Counted from the first letter of the stretch, positions 9,223 through 18,443 are shown. The stretch is 28,492 nucleotides of DNA from JANQPA01 sp964628385 (GCA_964628385.1 CAZVOD010000056.1:1-28492); one strand, 5' to 3'. Notes: generated from the letters alone by a model not told the origin. Made by a program: numbers and translations.

Positions 9223-9230
9223 CAAAAATA
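9223..9230 (-). promoter_or_regulatory. Candidate -7 box for the SprB-repeat gene
   Basis: The minus strand reads TATTTTTG, matching TAnnTTTG. It is 47 bases upstream of the start codon at 9176, giving a leader of about 40 bases. No clear TTG is found at the -33 distance. Confidence 0.4.
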
Positions 9231-9388
9231 GGGAAAAGAGTATTTTATTGATAAAAATTAATAATTTAGGCACAGTTTTTGATACTTTTATATTTGTAAA
9301 AATTATCATATTTTTCCATCATTGTTAATTGTCTCTGAATAGCGGTAAAGGTGTATACAGAAAGCTTTTTTTTATCACATAACTATGT

Positions 9389-9396
9389 TACCTTTG
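9389..9396 (+). promoter_or_regulatory. Candidate -7 box for the secreted protease
   Basis: TACCTTTG is an exact match to TAnnTTTG on the plus strand, 118 bases upstream of the ATG at 9515. The -33 position is T-rich (positions 9365-9373) without a clean TTG. It would imply a leader of about 110 bases. Confidence 0.4.
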
Positions 9397-9514
9397 TTAA
9401 AGTTGGAGTTAACGAGGTACAGCTAAGTTCCTGTATGTGCCGTAATCATTATTCCCATCTTCCCTTAATTCCAATACATGGACATATTAAAATACGTACA
9501 CAAATTATAATCTT

Positions 9515-11473
9515 ATGATGCGTTCGATCCAGCTCGTTTTGCTAATGCTTACAGCCCTTGGGGCATGGAGCACACTGAATGGTCAGATAAGCACTGGGGG
9601 AGATCCGGTAAGTTTTCAGACTACCTACTCTAAAGAGTTTTCCGATCAAAAATTAAAAAAAACAACTATACCTGCTCTGGATTTGGCCAGGGTCCTAAAG
9701 GAAGACAAAGAAAACCCCGGGGCCAATAGGTTTGCCGCTCCGGTAGAAGTTGATATGGGGTTGAAGAACTCCGGCCAGTGGACTAGCCTTTCAAACGGGG
9801 ACAGGGTATGGCGCCTGCATATCAATGCAGAGAATGCCCTTGCTGTTTCTATTCTCTACGATAATTTCTACATTCCTCCGGGTGCCCGGCTTTTTGTATA
9901 CAGTCCTGATAAATCGCAGGTACTGGGAGCCTATACTTCTATCAATAACCGAAAGACTAACCGCTTCATGACTGGCCTGATCAAAGGTGATGAAGCGATC
10001 ATTGAATATTTTGAGCCTAAAAGAGTGAAAGGACTGGGGCAGGTCCATATTTTCCGTATCGATCAGGCTTACAAAAAAGATGTAATTAAAAACTCAGACT
10101 ATGAGTTTCAGGTTCATGCCGGAGCAGCTGTGACGAATAGTGGCTTTGGTTCTTCATTTGACTGCCATCCTAACGTAGCTTGTGATACTGCTGCTGAAGT
10201 ACGGGAAAAGAAAAATGGTATTTGCAGAATTATGGTTGTAGTAGAAGAAGGAACAGGTTTTTGTACCGGTAATTTGATGAACAATACCAGTGTAGATGGT
10301 AAGCCTTTTGTATTGAGTGCCTTTCACTGTCAGGATGGTTTTACACCCCTTTATGATTTTTGGAAATTTGACTTTGGGTATGAGACGCTTACCTGCTCTG
10401 GTTCGCCCTCTGAGCCTACCGCAAAATCTATCCTCGGGGCTAATTTTTTATCCGGACGTCAAGAGAGCGACTTCATCCTGTTGGAATTAATTTCACCTAT
10501 ACCAGAAGATTTTGATGTCTTTTACCTGGGCTGGGATAGATCAGGCGATGAGCCGGACTCAATGACTTATATTCATCATCCGCTGGGGGATATTAAAAAA
10601 ATTGGAAGAATAAATCGTCCATCAGAAGTATTTGATTTTCCCATTGAATGGGACAATGGTGTGACTACGCCCTCTGAAAACCACCTGAGAATTGTATACA
10701 ATACCGGGTCTTTTCAGCCGGGATCTTCAGGTGCAGCACTTCTAGACAATAGGTTTCGGGTAGTCGGACAGCTTCACGGCGGTAATTCTAGTTGCGAAAG
10801 CTCAACTGGCTATTTTGGACGCATTAGCCAGTCCTGGGTAGGTGGAGGTACACCGGATACGCGGCTAAGAGATTGGCTGGATCCACTAAATACCAATGCT
10901 ATGACGCTGGATGGAACCAAAAATACCGGCCGGGGAGCTTCTACTCTGGGTGGTGTTTTTTTGACCGAAGCCGGCGAACCGATTCCCGGGGTTACGATAA
11001 CGCTGATGGGGCCAAAAGTAGAAGTAGCTACTACTGATGCCGAAGGGCGCTATGAATTTGGTGGTTTGAAACCAGGTGAAAGATATGGTTTGATGCCGAG
11101 CAAAGACGGTAACGATATCAACGGCGTAACGGTCAATGATGTCATCATCATTCAAAAACATGTCCTGGCTACTGATATTATTACCAATCCATTTACGCTG
11201 CTAGCCTCCGATGTCGATCGCTCCGGTTCAGTATCTACAATCGATCGTATAAAAATACAAAAATTGATTATTGGCCTGGAAGATGAATTTACCGAGGCTC
11301 CTTCCTGGCAATTTATACCTAAAGAGTTTGTTTTCTCCGACCCGACTAATCCTTTTTTGGATGAAATAGACGATACTTTTTATATAGAAGAATTTACGGA
11401 AAGCAGGACAAGCTTTGACTTTATCGGTTACAAGACCGGTGATGCCAATAAATCTGCAGATCCCAAGAAGTAA
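9515..11473 (+). CDS. Secreted lysyl-endopeptidase-like serine protease with dockerin-like tail
   Basis: Exported trypsin-fold protease of 652 residues. A signal peptide covers about residues 1-24 (ending LNGQ). Residues 25 to about 230 look like a propeptide. The protease domain spans about 232-465, with the apparent triad His271 (SAFHC), Asp319 (QESDF) and Ser405 (PGSSGAA), as in lysyl endopeptidases. Residues about 477-530 resemble a carboxypeptidase-regulatory-like fold. Residues 531-590 contain two dockerin-like segments; the second, DVDRSGSVSTID, has the spacing of a calcium loop. The protein stops at GDANKSADPKK with no T9SS sorting domain, although similar Bacteroidota proteins often carry one after this point. 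Cleavage specificity for lysine is inferred from family only. It is convergent with the 11573-13978 gene. Confidence 0.87.
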   Translation: MMRSIQLVLLMLTALGAWSTLNGQISTGGDPVSFQTTYSKEFSDQKLKKTTIPALDLARVLKEDKENPGANRFAAPVEVDMGLKNSGQWTSLSNGDRVWRLHINAENALAVSILYDNFYIPPGARLFVYSPDKSQVLGAYTSINNRKTNRFMTGLIKGDEAIIEYFEPKRVKGLGQVHIFRIDQAYKKDVIKNSDYEFQVHAGAAVTNSGFGSSFDCHPNVACDTAAEVREKKNGICRIMVVVEEGTGFCTGNLMNNTSVDGKPFVLSAFHCQDGFTPLYDFWKFDFGYETLTCSGSPSEPTAKSILGANFLSGRQESDFILLELISPIPEDFDVFYLGWDRSGDEPDSMTYIHHPLGDIKKIGRINRPSEVFDFPIEWDNGVTTPSENHLRIVYNTGSFQPGSSGAALLDNRFRVVGQLHGGNSSCESSTGYFGRISQSWVGGGTPDTRLRDWLDPLNTNAMTLDGTKNTGRGASTLGGVFLTEAGEPIPGVTITLMGPKVEVATTDAEGRYEFGGLKPGERYGLMPSKDGNDINGVTVNDVIIIQKHVLATDIITNPFTLLASDVDRSGSVSTIDRIKIQKLIIGLEDEFTEAPSWQFIPKEFVFSDPTNPFLDEIDDTFYIEEFTESRTSFDFIGYKTGDANKSADPKK

Positions 11474-11494
11474 TTCTGGTTATTTCCAAAACGT

Positions 11495-11530
11495 GGAATG
11501 CCTGATGCTCTTAGAAGAATCAGGCACTCC
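11495..11530. terminator. Hairpin between convergent genes (possible bidirectional terminator)
   Basis: GGAATGCCTGAT (11495-11506) pairs with ATCAGGCACTCC (11519-11530): 12 bp with one A-C mismatch and a 12-base loop. It starts 22 bases after the stop of the protease gene and 43 bases beyond the stop of the convergent gene. The T tract is poor on the plus strand; on the minus strand TTTT follows four bases after the stem. Confidence 0.6.
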
Positions 11531-11572
11531 ATACGAAATGTCAACTTTTGGAATAATTACAGTAATTCCTTT

Positions 11573-13978
11573 CTATTCGGATATTTTAATGAGTTTCTCT
11601 GTAGCAACAAGTTGCCCATCCTTCCATAGTTGAAGAAAATACCAGCCGCTATTCAGCTCACTGGTTGACCATTCCATGGGAGTTGACTGCCCGTTGATGT
11701 CTTTTTGCGCTACGATTTGGCCGTAAGCATTGATTAATCTTAACAGGTTTGGCTGGCCCGGTTCTACCCCTTCGAGGAATACCCGAAAGCCAGACTGGAA
11801 AGGGTTAGGTACAATCCGTTGAATTGACGGGTTTGTGATAGTAGGGGCCTCCAGCGATGTCGTCGGGTTATCCGCCAAATCCAGTATTTTAAATCCATCG
11901 ATGCCGACTTCAAGTACATGAGCAGTGCTATTAAAATCACTTGCTTTTAGCTCCAATGACCATTCTTCTGTAATATCAATAATATCGTTTAGTTCAAATG
12001 CCACCTCTTGCCACTCGTTGGTGTAAGTGCCGAAGGCGCGAAATAAGGCAACGGTATCGGCAGCGTTAACGAGATTCACCTCGAGGGTATCATCAGGCTC
12101 AGTAGCTCCGGCAATATTGACAAACCAGAAGTGAAAAGACAATTCTGGTTCCTCAAAGTCGCTGATGCTGAACCTGGAAGAGGTGAGTACAGTAGTGCCG
12201 TTGGTTACATTATCCTGGCCGGCGTTGGAGCTTCCATTGCCCGTAATATAACAGGCCGTACCCAGGTCATTTTCAATATCAAGTGGTGGATTAACAAACT
12301 GGCCACTGAATGTGGTCAGGATAGGGGTTTCTCGGACCCAGGCCCCCCTCTCAACCGTGCCACTGACCACCCAATTCAGGTCGAACAGAAAGTCATCTTG
12401 ATAGCCATCCTTTAAAGTTATCTCAATCGTTTCTTCTTCTTCAACTAAAATATTTTCGATATGGCCATGAAGCTTTCCCCACTTTGCGGCTACCAACTCA
12501 TACTCACCACTGTATATTTCAGGAAATACAAATTTTCCGGAGGTATTGCTCACTCCCCGATAAGTGGTATCGCTGCTTTGAAGCTGAAGGATAGCTCCGT
12601 CGATGGACAGCCCGTTCTCTTCTTCCAACACTTCGATAGAAACAGGGAACCTGGGTTTGGGAACCATTGCTACATCTAGTTGAGTTAAAATACCATTTAC
12701 AAGCTGAACTGGTATTATTTGGGGCTCAAAACCAATCTTACTGAAACGAATGTCGTAAGTGCCTGCCTCGGCTACTCCCGTTTTATAAGAACCCAGTGAA
12801 GTGCTTAGTTGAGTATGGTTCTTTTGCCCGATTATTTCTACGGTTACTCCTTTGAGAGGAGCCATAGTAGCTGCATGACTGACCAGGCCTTCCAACCGGG
12901 CAGCTTTCACGTATGTTGGCTCGATTACAAATAACCCTTCTTCAATGTCGGCTACTAATATCAAGCCGGATGGTAGATAAGGATAAGCTCCCCAGGCACC
13001 GTGAAATCCGGTTGTAAAGTTCTCGGAGGTATCATAGTTGCCAACTTCTATCAAATTATCCGGTTTGCTGGCATCTACAATAATGACCCCATCGGTGTAA
13101 TAGCTAATGACAAGAAACTTTTCCCTGACATGCACATTATGAGGGATAACTCCGGTATTAAGGGTTTGTAGTGGCCGAAATTCATCCATTAATCTAAGAT
13201 CTCGGGGATCAGAAATATCATAGGCCGCCACCGTAGCATTAGGGCGCTCATCGGTGGTAAATATAGTGTTACCATCTTCGGATGCCCAGGCATTATGAGT
13301 GAGGGCAAAAGGTGTTCTTCTGGCTGAGATAAGCTCAGAGGTTTGAATATTTGCAATGTCGTACAAAGCGATCCTGGGTTCCTGAATTTCAGAAGAGAGC
13401 AGCAAGTCATCCTGAACATAGACATCATGCGAATATACTGGTGCCCCTAAAGCTAAGAGAGCAGGTTGCCCCGGGTTACTGGCAACATCCACCATTACAA
13501 TTCCCCCTTCATTAACATTGCAGCCAGCCAGATAGGCAATACCTCGCTCATCAATATAAAGATTATGGCAGGTATTCAGCGGCAAACCAGTAATGATAGG
13601 ATTCCAGTTGGAGGAGCTGGCAGAGTTGGGTAAATCGCTGAGATCGATCACCGTGAGCCCTTCTGTGGTCCGCCCCTGATCAGTAGTTATGTAAGCATAC
13701 TCGCCGAAGGTCTTCAGGTCTCTCCAGATAGAGTTTTGTCCTTCGATAAATGCGACTTCCTGTGGATTGGCCGGATCAGCAAGGCTAACTATGGAGACGC
13801 CACTTCTGAGGCCCACCAACGCATATTCTGTTCCATCAGGAGCCTGATATCCCCAAATGTCATTCAGTTTGGAATCGTATTTCAGGTTACTTAGCAACCT
13901 GGTATTCAATTGTGCATTTACATTTAAAGCAATTGCTAAGCCTGCTAGTAGCAGAATAGCGGAAAACCATTTTATCAT
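11573..13978 (-). CDS. Choice-of-anchor B family propeller protein with T9SS sorting domain
   Basis: Secreted or surface protein of 801 residues; its activity is unknown. The signal peptide is at residues 1-23 (ending NVNAQ). Residues about 24-355 form a beta-propeller of LVIVD-like repeats (GVSIVSLADPANPQ, GLTVIDLSDLP, GVIIVDASKPDN, GLFVIEP), characteristic of the choice-of-anchor B family. Two carboxypeptidase-regulatory-like beta-sandwiches follow (about 361-445 and 446-525). Residues about 530-700 look like a jelly-roll or MAM-like domain. Residues about 722-801 (VPNPFQSGFRV start, GWYFLQLWKDGQLV, KLIKISE end) are a type A T9SS sorting domain. It lies 103 bases downstream of the thioesterase gene on the same strand and may have its own promoter. 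Confidence 0.9.
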   Translation of the reverse strand: MIKWFSAILLLAGLAIALNVNAQLNTRLLSNLKYDSKLNDIWGYQAPDGTEYALVGLRSGVSIVSLADPANPQEVAFIEGQNSIWRDLKTFGEYAYITTDQGRTTEGLTVIDLSDLPNSASSSNWNPIITGLPLNTCHNLYIDERGIAYLAGCNVNEGGIVMVDVASNPGQPALLALGAPVYSHDVYVQDDLLLSSEIQEPRIALYDIANIQTSELISARRTPFALTHNAWASEDGNTIFTTDERPNATVAAYDISDPRDLRLMDEFRPLQTLNTGVIPHNVHVREKFLVISYYTDGVIIVDASKPDNLIEVGNYDTSENFTTGFHGAWGAYPYLPSGLILVADIEEGLFVIEPTYVKAARLEGLVSHAATMAPLKGVTVEIIGQKNHTQLSTSLGSYKTGVAEAGTYDIRFSKIGFEPQIIPVQLVNGILTQLDVAMVPKPRFPVSIEVLEEENGLSIDGAILQLQSSDTTYRGVSNTSGKFVFPEIYSGEYELVAAKWGKLHGHIENILVEEEETIEITLKDGYQDDFLFDLNWVVSGTVERGAWVRETPILTTFSGQFVNPPLDIENDLGTACYITGNGSSNAGQDNVTNGTTVLTSSRFSISDFEEPELSFHFWFVNIAGATEPDDTLEVNLVNAADTVALFRAFGTYTNEWQEVAFELNDIIDITEEWSLELKASDFNSTAHVLEVGIDGFKILDLADNPTTSLEAPTITNPSIQRIVPNPFQSGFRVFLEGVEPGQPNLLRLINAYGQIVAQKDINGQSTPMEWSTSELNSGWYFLQLWKDGQLVATEKLIKISE

Positions 13979-14081
13979 ATCCGATAAAAATTTTAAAGTA
14001 TTTGGGATAATTAAGGGTGTTCAGGCTGAGTGTAGAGTTATTGGTATTCTTTTGATAAAAGATAAGGTAAATCTTTGTGAT

Positions 14082-14507
14082 TTAGTTGCGCTCAATCACC
14101 ATTATTGTTAATCGGCTTACACAAATTAATCGATCTTCTTCATCGTGTATTTCTATTCCCCAAACGTGCATTTTTCTGCCCACTTTGAACGGTTTGATAG
14201 TACCGGTGACGAGGCCCCTGGTGGCCGGCCTGATGTGGTTGGCATTTAATTCTACCCCCACAATCCCTTGTTTATTGATATCCTCAATACACATAACAGA
14301 GGCCACACTGCCCATGTTTTCTGCCAACGCAGCCGAAGCCCCACCGTGGAGCAGGCCAAAAGGCTGTTTCGTTCTGTTATCAACAGGCATTGTACATTTG
14401 ACAAAGTCATCACCAATTTCAGTAAAAATAATACCTAGTGCTTCTGCCAGCGTATTTTGTGAGCTTGAGTTGAGCGAATCCAGGTCCAGTCTGTTTCTCC
14501 AGATCAT
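14082..14507 (-). CDS. YdiI/MenI-like hotdog acyl-CoA thioesterase
   Basis: Single hotdog-fold protein of 141 residues that likely hydrolyses an acyl- or aroyl-CoA in the cytosol. The active-site segment QPFGLLHGGASAALAE gives Gln48, His54 and Glu63, the same numbers as the catalytic residues known for E. coli YdiI. The following ELNANHIRP and SRLT motifs also match that protein closely. YdiI acts as 1,4-dihydroxy-2-naphthoyl-CoA hydrolase (MenI) in menaquinone synthesis. No other men gene is in the window, so that substrate is inference; a PaaI-like broad thioesterase is the alternative. It lies 31 bases downstream of the MFS gene, probably in one transcript with it. Confidence 0.88.
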   Translation of the reverse strand: MIWRNRLDLDSLNSSSQNTLAEALGIIFTEIGDDFVKCTMPVDNRTKQPFGLLHGGASAALAENMGSVASVMCIEDINKQGIVGVELNANHIRPATRGLVTGTIKPFKVGRKMHVWGIEIHDEEDRLICVSRLTIMVIERN

Positions 14508-14538
14508 AAGAAGTTGATTTTGAGCTGTTGGATGCCAG

Positions 14539-15795
14539 CTATGTTTTGAGCTTTCCGGTAAGGCCCGTCCTTTGTTTATAAGAATAAATCAGGTAGGCAT
14601 ACCAAGACACCCCGATAGCGTACATAACGACGGTAATTAAAAAAATGGATACGTAAGTATAGTTTGCCTGTCGCAGTAAACCAAAAATCTGCATAGAGAA
14701 AAACCAGCTTCCCGACCATATAGACGCATTGAGCGCTCCTATTATTTCCTGGTTGCGAGTACCGACGTAATACATAGTAAGTTCTGTAGTCATTGGCCTG
14801 GCAGCACCCATTAGGGGTTGTCGGATAACATAAGCCGCAATAGCAATATAGACGGCAAAGCTATACTCTGCGTACCATTCTGTAGTGGCCATAGTCAGTA
14901 AAGCCAGGACAGAAATGGACTGTAAAAGGGTTATGGCTATTCTGTATCCAAAACTTCGACGTATGATCGGCATAAAGATCATTACGATAGCTACCAGTAG
15001 AAAAGTCATAGAGCCAATAATGGAAAATACATCCGAAGGAACATGGTGCACCTTGAGGAAAAATAAATTGATAACCGGAATGGTAAAACCAGCTCCGATT
15101 GCAATAATAAAAGTAGGCATTACGGCTCTGAATACCACTGGCCAATCGTATTTCTTGGTAATGTCCACAAAAGGTACGCTGGAAGAGATATTTTCCTTGA
15201 TGGGAAGTTTGCTCACAAAATATACACCGACAAAGGAGATAGTAGAAATAAATTGTAGGACTCTTTTTTCAGAAAAAAGCTCTGGATTCACCCGGTTGAG
15301 CAAAAAGTTCCCGGTACCGACTGCGCATAGTGTGATACTAAATGCCAGAAAAAAAAGGGAAAGAGATTCTGAATGCTGCTCTTTTTCGCTGTTCAGTAAG
15401 ATGTAGGGAAGAGCGGTAGCCTGCATACAGGTAAAGCCAACGCCCCAACCCATGGTGAAAATATTCAGAAAAAAGTTCCAGTGGTTTTCAACGGCAATAA
15501 TCATGAGGTGAGAAAAAAACGGAACACTGATCGCTGCGGCAAAGAAAAATGGCCTCAATTGCCTTCCTTTAATGTATAGGCCAAGAGGAAAGGCTAATAT
15601 ACAAACTGCCAGAAAACGAAAAGATATTACTTTAGCCACTTCAAAATCAGTATATCCTTCTTTAACCATAAAATAGTTCAGTAGCAAAAAGAAAGAGGTG
15701 TTGATCAGTTCCAGACAAAACTGCAAGGCTATTAAATTGAGAATTTGCGGCTTTATCTTTTTGTAATTCCCCAGAACTGATACCATAAAATTCAT
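14539..15795 (-). CDS. MFS transporter, substrate unknown
   Basis: Inner-membrane protein of 418 residues with about 12 hydrophobic segments in two halves, separated by a polar loop near residue 200 (KLPIKENISSSV). The layout is that of the major facilitator superfamily. A basic segment (YIKGRQLRP) sits at the loop 2-3 position where the MFS signature is expected. No substrate-specific motif was recognised. Its ATG (15793-15795) overlaps the miaA stop in an ATGA arrangement, which implies translational coupling with miaA. A second Met at residue 4 is an alternative start. The thioesterase gene follows after 31 bases. Confidence 0.87.
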   Translation of the reverse strand: MNFMVSVLGNYKKIKPQILNLIALQFCLELINTSFFLLLNYFMVKEGYTDFEVAKVISFRFLAVCILAFPLGLYIKGRQLRPFFFAAAISVPFFSHLMIIAVENHWNFFLNIFTMGWGVGFTCMQATALPYILLNSEKEQHSESLSLFFLAFSITLCAVGTGNFLLNRVNPELFSEKRVLQFISTISFVGVYFVSKLPIKENISSSVPFVDITKKYDWPVVFRAVMPTFIIAIGAGFTIPVINLFFLKVHHVPSDVFSIIGSMTFLLVAIVMIFMPIIRRSFGYRIAITLLQSISVLALLTMATTEWYAEYSFAVYIAIAAYVIRQPLMGAARPMTTELTMYYVGTRNQEIIGALNASIWSGSWFFSMQIFGLLRQANYTYVSIFLITVVMYAIGVSWYAYLIYSYKQRTGLTGKLKT

Positions 15796-17006
15796 GATTC
15801 CGAATTTTTGACTTTCCTAAATTGCTTTGATTCTCGCCTCTCTAAACCAAAGTTTTTCAAATATGGTTGCATAAGGTCTTGTACTTCAATAAGATCATCT
15901 ACATCCATACGCTGATAAATTTCATGGAGGAAATAGCCAAACAGCGGTTGTTCCAAATTTCTGTCCTCAAACTCCAGGTCGTAGTAAATATTATGCTTTC
16001 GCTCTTTACTGCGACAGGAGCCTATTTGTTGTTGATTTTTATAAAAAATATGGAGAAATTCTTGCTCCGCGACTCTTTTGCGCTCAAAAGTCAAATGCTC
16101 TCGCTCCGCCCGTAGGATATACTCTTTCGCTAATGCGGATTCGCCGGGCCCGAAATGCTTCCAGAAGCCATCCCGCCGGGTCCAGGTGAGTTGTCGCTTG
16201 GCATATCGGCGAGTATTTCTTTTGATGAGATCTATCGCTTCTGGTTTGGATATTTTTCCATCAAAAAAATCAAAAAGTTCCTGATAACCTACCGTTTGCA
16301 AAGCAGTGAGGGAACGAAATGGATAAAGGGCTTCGGCCTCCGCTTCCAATCCTGATTCTATCATGAGGTCTACCCGTCGGTTGATACGTTCGTACAAAAG
16401 AGCCCTTTCCCAGCGTGGCTGGATATAAATAGGTTGAAAACAACGCGCTTTGGCTTTGTGGGTCCTGAAAGAAGAAAATGGGCGGTCAGCTGCTATACTC
16501 ACGCCAAGGGCCCTAAAAAGTCGATGTGGATTTTGTAAATCCACCTCTTCATGATATTTGGGGTCAAGTTGTTTGAGCTTCTCCTGAAGCCCCGTAAGCC
16601 CTTCCTTTTGGTATAAGGCCTCCAGTGATCGTTTTACAGTAGCTGGTACTTCCGGGAAGTGATCCAGCCCCTCTACTACCGCTTTTTGATACAACCCGGA
16701 ACCACCAACCAGTATAGCCCGATTGTTTTGCCGGTAAATATCACGCAGTGTATTCAGGGCCACCCGCTCGTAATCCCCCACGCTATAGCTGTCTTTGATG
16801 CTTAGGTGACCCACAAAATAATGAGGGGCAGCTTCCAGCTCTTCCGGGGTAGGCTTAGCCGTGCCAATAGTCATTTCCCTAAAAAACTGCCGGCTATCGC
16901 AAGAAAGAATAGGCGCTTCAAGATATTGCGCCAATTCTATAGCTAGTGTTGTTTTGCCACTCGCTGTAGGACCGCCAACTACGATAAGCCATTTTCTTGC
17001 TGTCAT
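15792..17006 (-). CDS. miaA: tRNA dimethylallyltransferase with C-terminal extension
   Basis: Transfers a dimethylallyl group to N6 of A37 in tRNAs that read codons starting with U. The P-loop GPTASGKTT is at residues 12-20, the DSRQ motif at 37-40 and GGSGLY at 101-106. The tRNA-binding half ends with RYAKRQLTWTRRD (267-279). MiaA proteins are normally about 300-315 residues; this one has 404. Residues about 300-404 (15792-16109) form a charged extension containing a Cys-Arg-Ser-Lys-rich patch and an amphipathic segment (LFGYFLHEIYQRMDVDDL), which I do not recognise. The gene heads a probable operon with the MFS and thioesterase genes. Confidence 0.95.
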   Translation of the reverse strand: MTARKWLIVVGGPTASGKTTLAIELAQYLEAPILSCDSRQFFREMTIGTAKPTPEELEAAPHYFVGHLSIKDSYSVGDYERVALNTLRDIYRQNNRAILVGGSGLYQKAVVEGLDHFPEVPATVKRSLEALYQKEGLTGLQEKLKQLDPKYHEEVDLQNPHRLFRALGVSIAADRPFSSFRTHKAKARCFQPIYIQPRWERALLYERINRRVDLMIESGLEAEAEALYPFRSLTALQTVGYQELFDFFDGKISKPEAIDLIKRNTRRYAKRQLTWTRRDGFWKHFGPGESALAKEYILRAEREHLTFERKRVAEQEFLHIFYKNQQQIGSCRSKERKHNIYYDLEFEDRNLEQPLFGYFLHEIYQRMDVDDLIEVQDLMQPYLKNFGLERRESKQFRKVKNSES

Positions 17007-17153
17007 ATTGCTAAGATAATTAACTTACTCCGATTCAGGAGGTACTCACCGGAGTTTGAAAAAAGTCTGGTGTATAAATGCAATAGAAATACTTTCAAAA
17101 TTCAATTCTAAGGGTTATAATGTCTTTTAGTTAAAATTATAATGCTATAATCA

Positions 17154-18443
17154 ATGCTTTATGCTCTTGTTCGTCCCCTTGCTAGAATTGGAATTTCCGT
17201 TTACTTCAAAAAGATATACCTTTCTAATGTTGATCGTATTCCGAAGGACAAGCCGGTGATCCTGGCTTGTAATCATCCCACTGCTTTTTTAGAACCCTGC
17301 ATTTTGGCTTGCTTCCTGGACCGGCCATTGTACTATTTGGTCAGAGGTGATTTTTTTAAAAAAACGATTAATAATTTTCTTCTCCGAGCATTACATATGC
17401 TGCCGATATATCGCAAAAAAGATGGTAATTACAAAGCGCTAAAAGCTAACTATGCTACTTTTGATGCTTGTTATGACGCGCTGAAAGCTAACAGGACATT
17501 GATGATCTTTCCGGAGGGGCATGCTGTGGCTGAATATCGGCTTCGCCCTCTTCATAAAGGATTGGGGAAAATTGCAATGGGTATTTTTGAGAAATACCCA
17601 GATATAGAAGACGTATACGTGATACCGGTAGGCGTGAATTATTCGAATGTATTTCAATTTCGCTCTGAAGTTATGATTGACTTTGGCATTCCAATCAATG
17701 CGCGGTCTTATTATGAGCAGCATAAGGAGCAACCGGTTCATGGTGTCAACGCTATCTTGAATGACCTGTCTGAAGCGATGAAAGAGCAGATGATTATTGT
17801 AGGGGAGCCCTCCCATGATGTTTTGGGTAATCAAATGCTGGAACTCAACCGATCGCGCTTCAGTGAAGCTTCTGCCAGTGTATTATCTGATGATCGGTCG
17901 CTATTACAGGGCCAGCAAGCTATTGCCAATGCCGTAAGTGAACTGGACAACGAAGAAAGAGTAGCTCTTGAAAAAGCAGTGGAGCGCTATCATATTGGCT
18001 TACTCAAGCATGGTGTTACTGATAAAGCTTTATACGGTGGGGAAAAGCCAATTTCTAAACTTTATTTGAGATGGGCGGCGTGGAGTCTTCCCGCAGGCCT
18101 AGGCATTCTGCTCAACCGGGCATTGATTAATTATTTAGAAAAAACAGTACAGAAAAAAGCTCGACGCACAGAATACTACCCGCCAATGCTGATTGCTTTT
18201 GGAATCGCAGTGTATTTGCTGCTTACCCTGGTATTCTTGTTACTGGCCATACTAATTTCTCCGTGGCTATTGTTATTTATCCCAATAATGCTAGGATCGG
18301 CTTATGCCTGGATGCGCTTTAGGGCTTATACCCACGAACTACTGCAGGAACAACAGCGCAGGAAGATTCCGCCGGCCAGGATGGAAGCGTTATTAAAACA
18401 GCGATCTGAATTATTATCGAAGTTGTTATCCTACAGTTCCTAA
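17154..18443 (+). CDS. PlsC-like lysophospholipid/glycerol-phosphate acyltransferase
   Basis: Membrane-associated enzyme of 429 residues, expected to acylate a lysophospholipid or glycerol phosphate in phospholipid synthesis. Motif I reads NHPTAFLEP (residues 40-48); in related Bacteroidota proteins this is usually NHPN-hydrophobic-LDP, so Glu47 replaces the expected acidic Asp. Motif III, FPEG, is at 119-122, followed by HKGLGKIAMG. Residues about 343-390 contain two strongly hydrophobic segments, and the C-terminus is basic and helical. It is divergent from miaA (147 bases). The next gene follows after 77 bases on the same strand. The exact acyl acceptor cannot be told from sequence. Confidence 0.88.
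   Translation: MLYALVRPLARIGISVYFKKIYLSNVDRIPKDKPVILACNHPTAFLEPCILACFLDRPLYYLVRGDFFKKTINNFLLRALHMLPIYRKKDGNYKALKANYATFDACYDALKANRTLMIFPEGHAVAEYRLRPLHKGLGKIAMGIFEKYPDIEDVYVIPVGVNYSNVFQFRSEVMIDFGIPINARSYYEQHKEQPVHGVNAILNDLSEAMKEQMIIVGEPSHDVLGNQMLELNRSRFSEASASVLSDDRSLLQGQQAIANAVSELDNEERVALEKAVERYHIGLLKHGVTDKALYGGEKPISKLYLRWAAWSLPAGLGILLNRALINYLEKTVQKKARRTEYYPPMLIAFGIAVYLLLTLVFLLLAILISPWLLLFIPIMLGSAYAWMRFRAYTHELLQEQQRRKIPPARMEALLKQRSELLSKLLSYSS

Larger units (their letters stand above)
9177..9514. other. Divergent promoter region, SprB-repeat gene / protease
   Basis: These 338 bases separate two divergent genes for exported proteins. The region is AT-rich, has no credible ORF, and holds one exact TAnnTTTG box for each direction (see 9223-9230 and 9389-9396). 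No long hairpin was found. Confidence 0.6.

Noticed and set aside
14086..14517. 143-codon plus-strand ORF exactly opposite the thioesterase gene
   Set aside because: The minus-strand frame has clear hotdog-thioesterase catalytic motifs; the antisense frame has none and is explained by codon bias.
14885..15406. 173-codon plus-strand ORF opposite the MFS gene
   Set aside because: It lies entirely inside a well-formed membrane-protein gene and shows no motif or start context of its own.
17027..17055. ACTCCG...CGGAGT inverted repeat between miaA and the acyltransferase gene
   Set aside because: Six base pairs with a 17-base spacer are expected by chance at this scale, and no TAnnTTTG box supports a regulatory layout.
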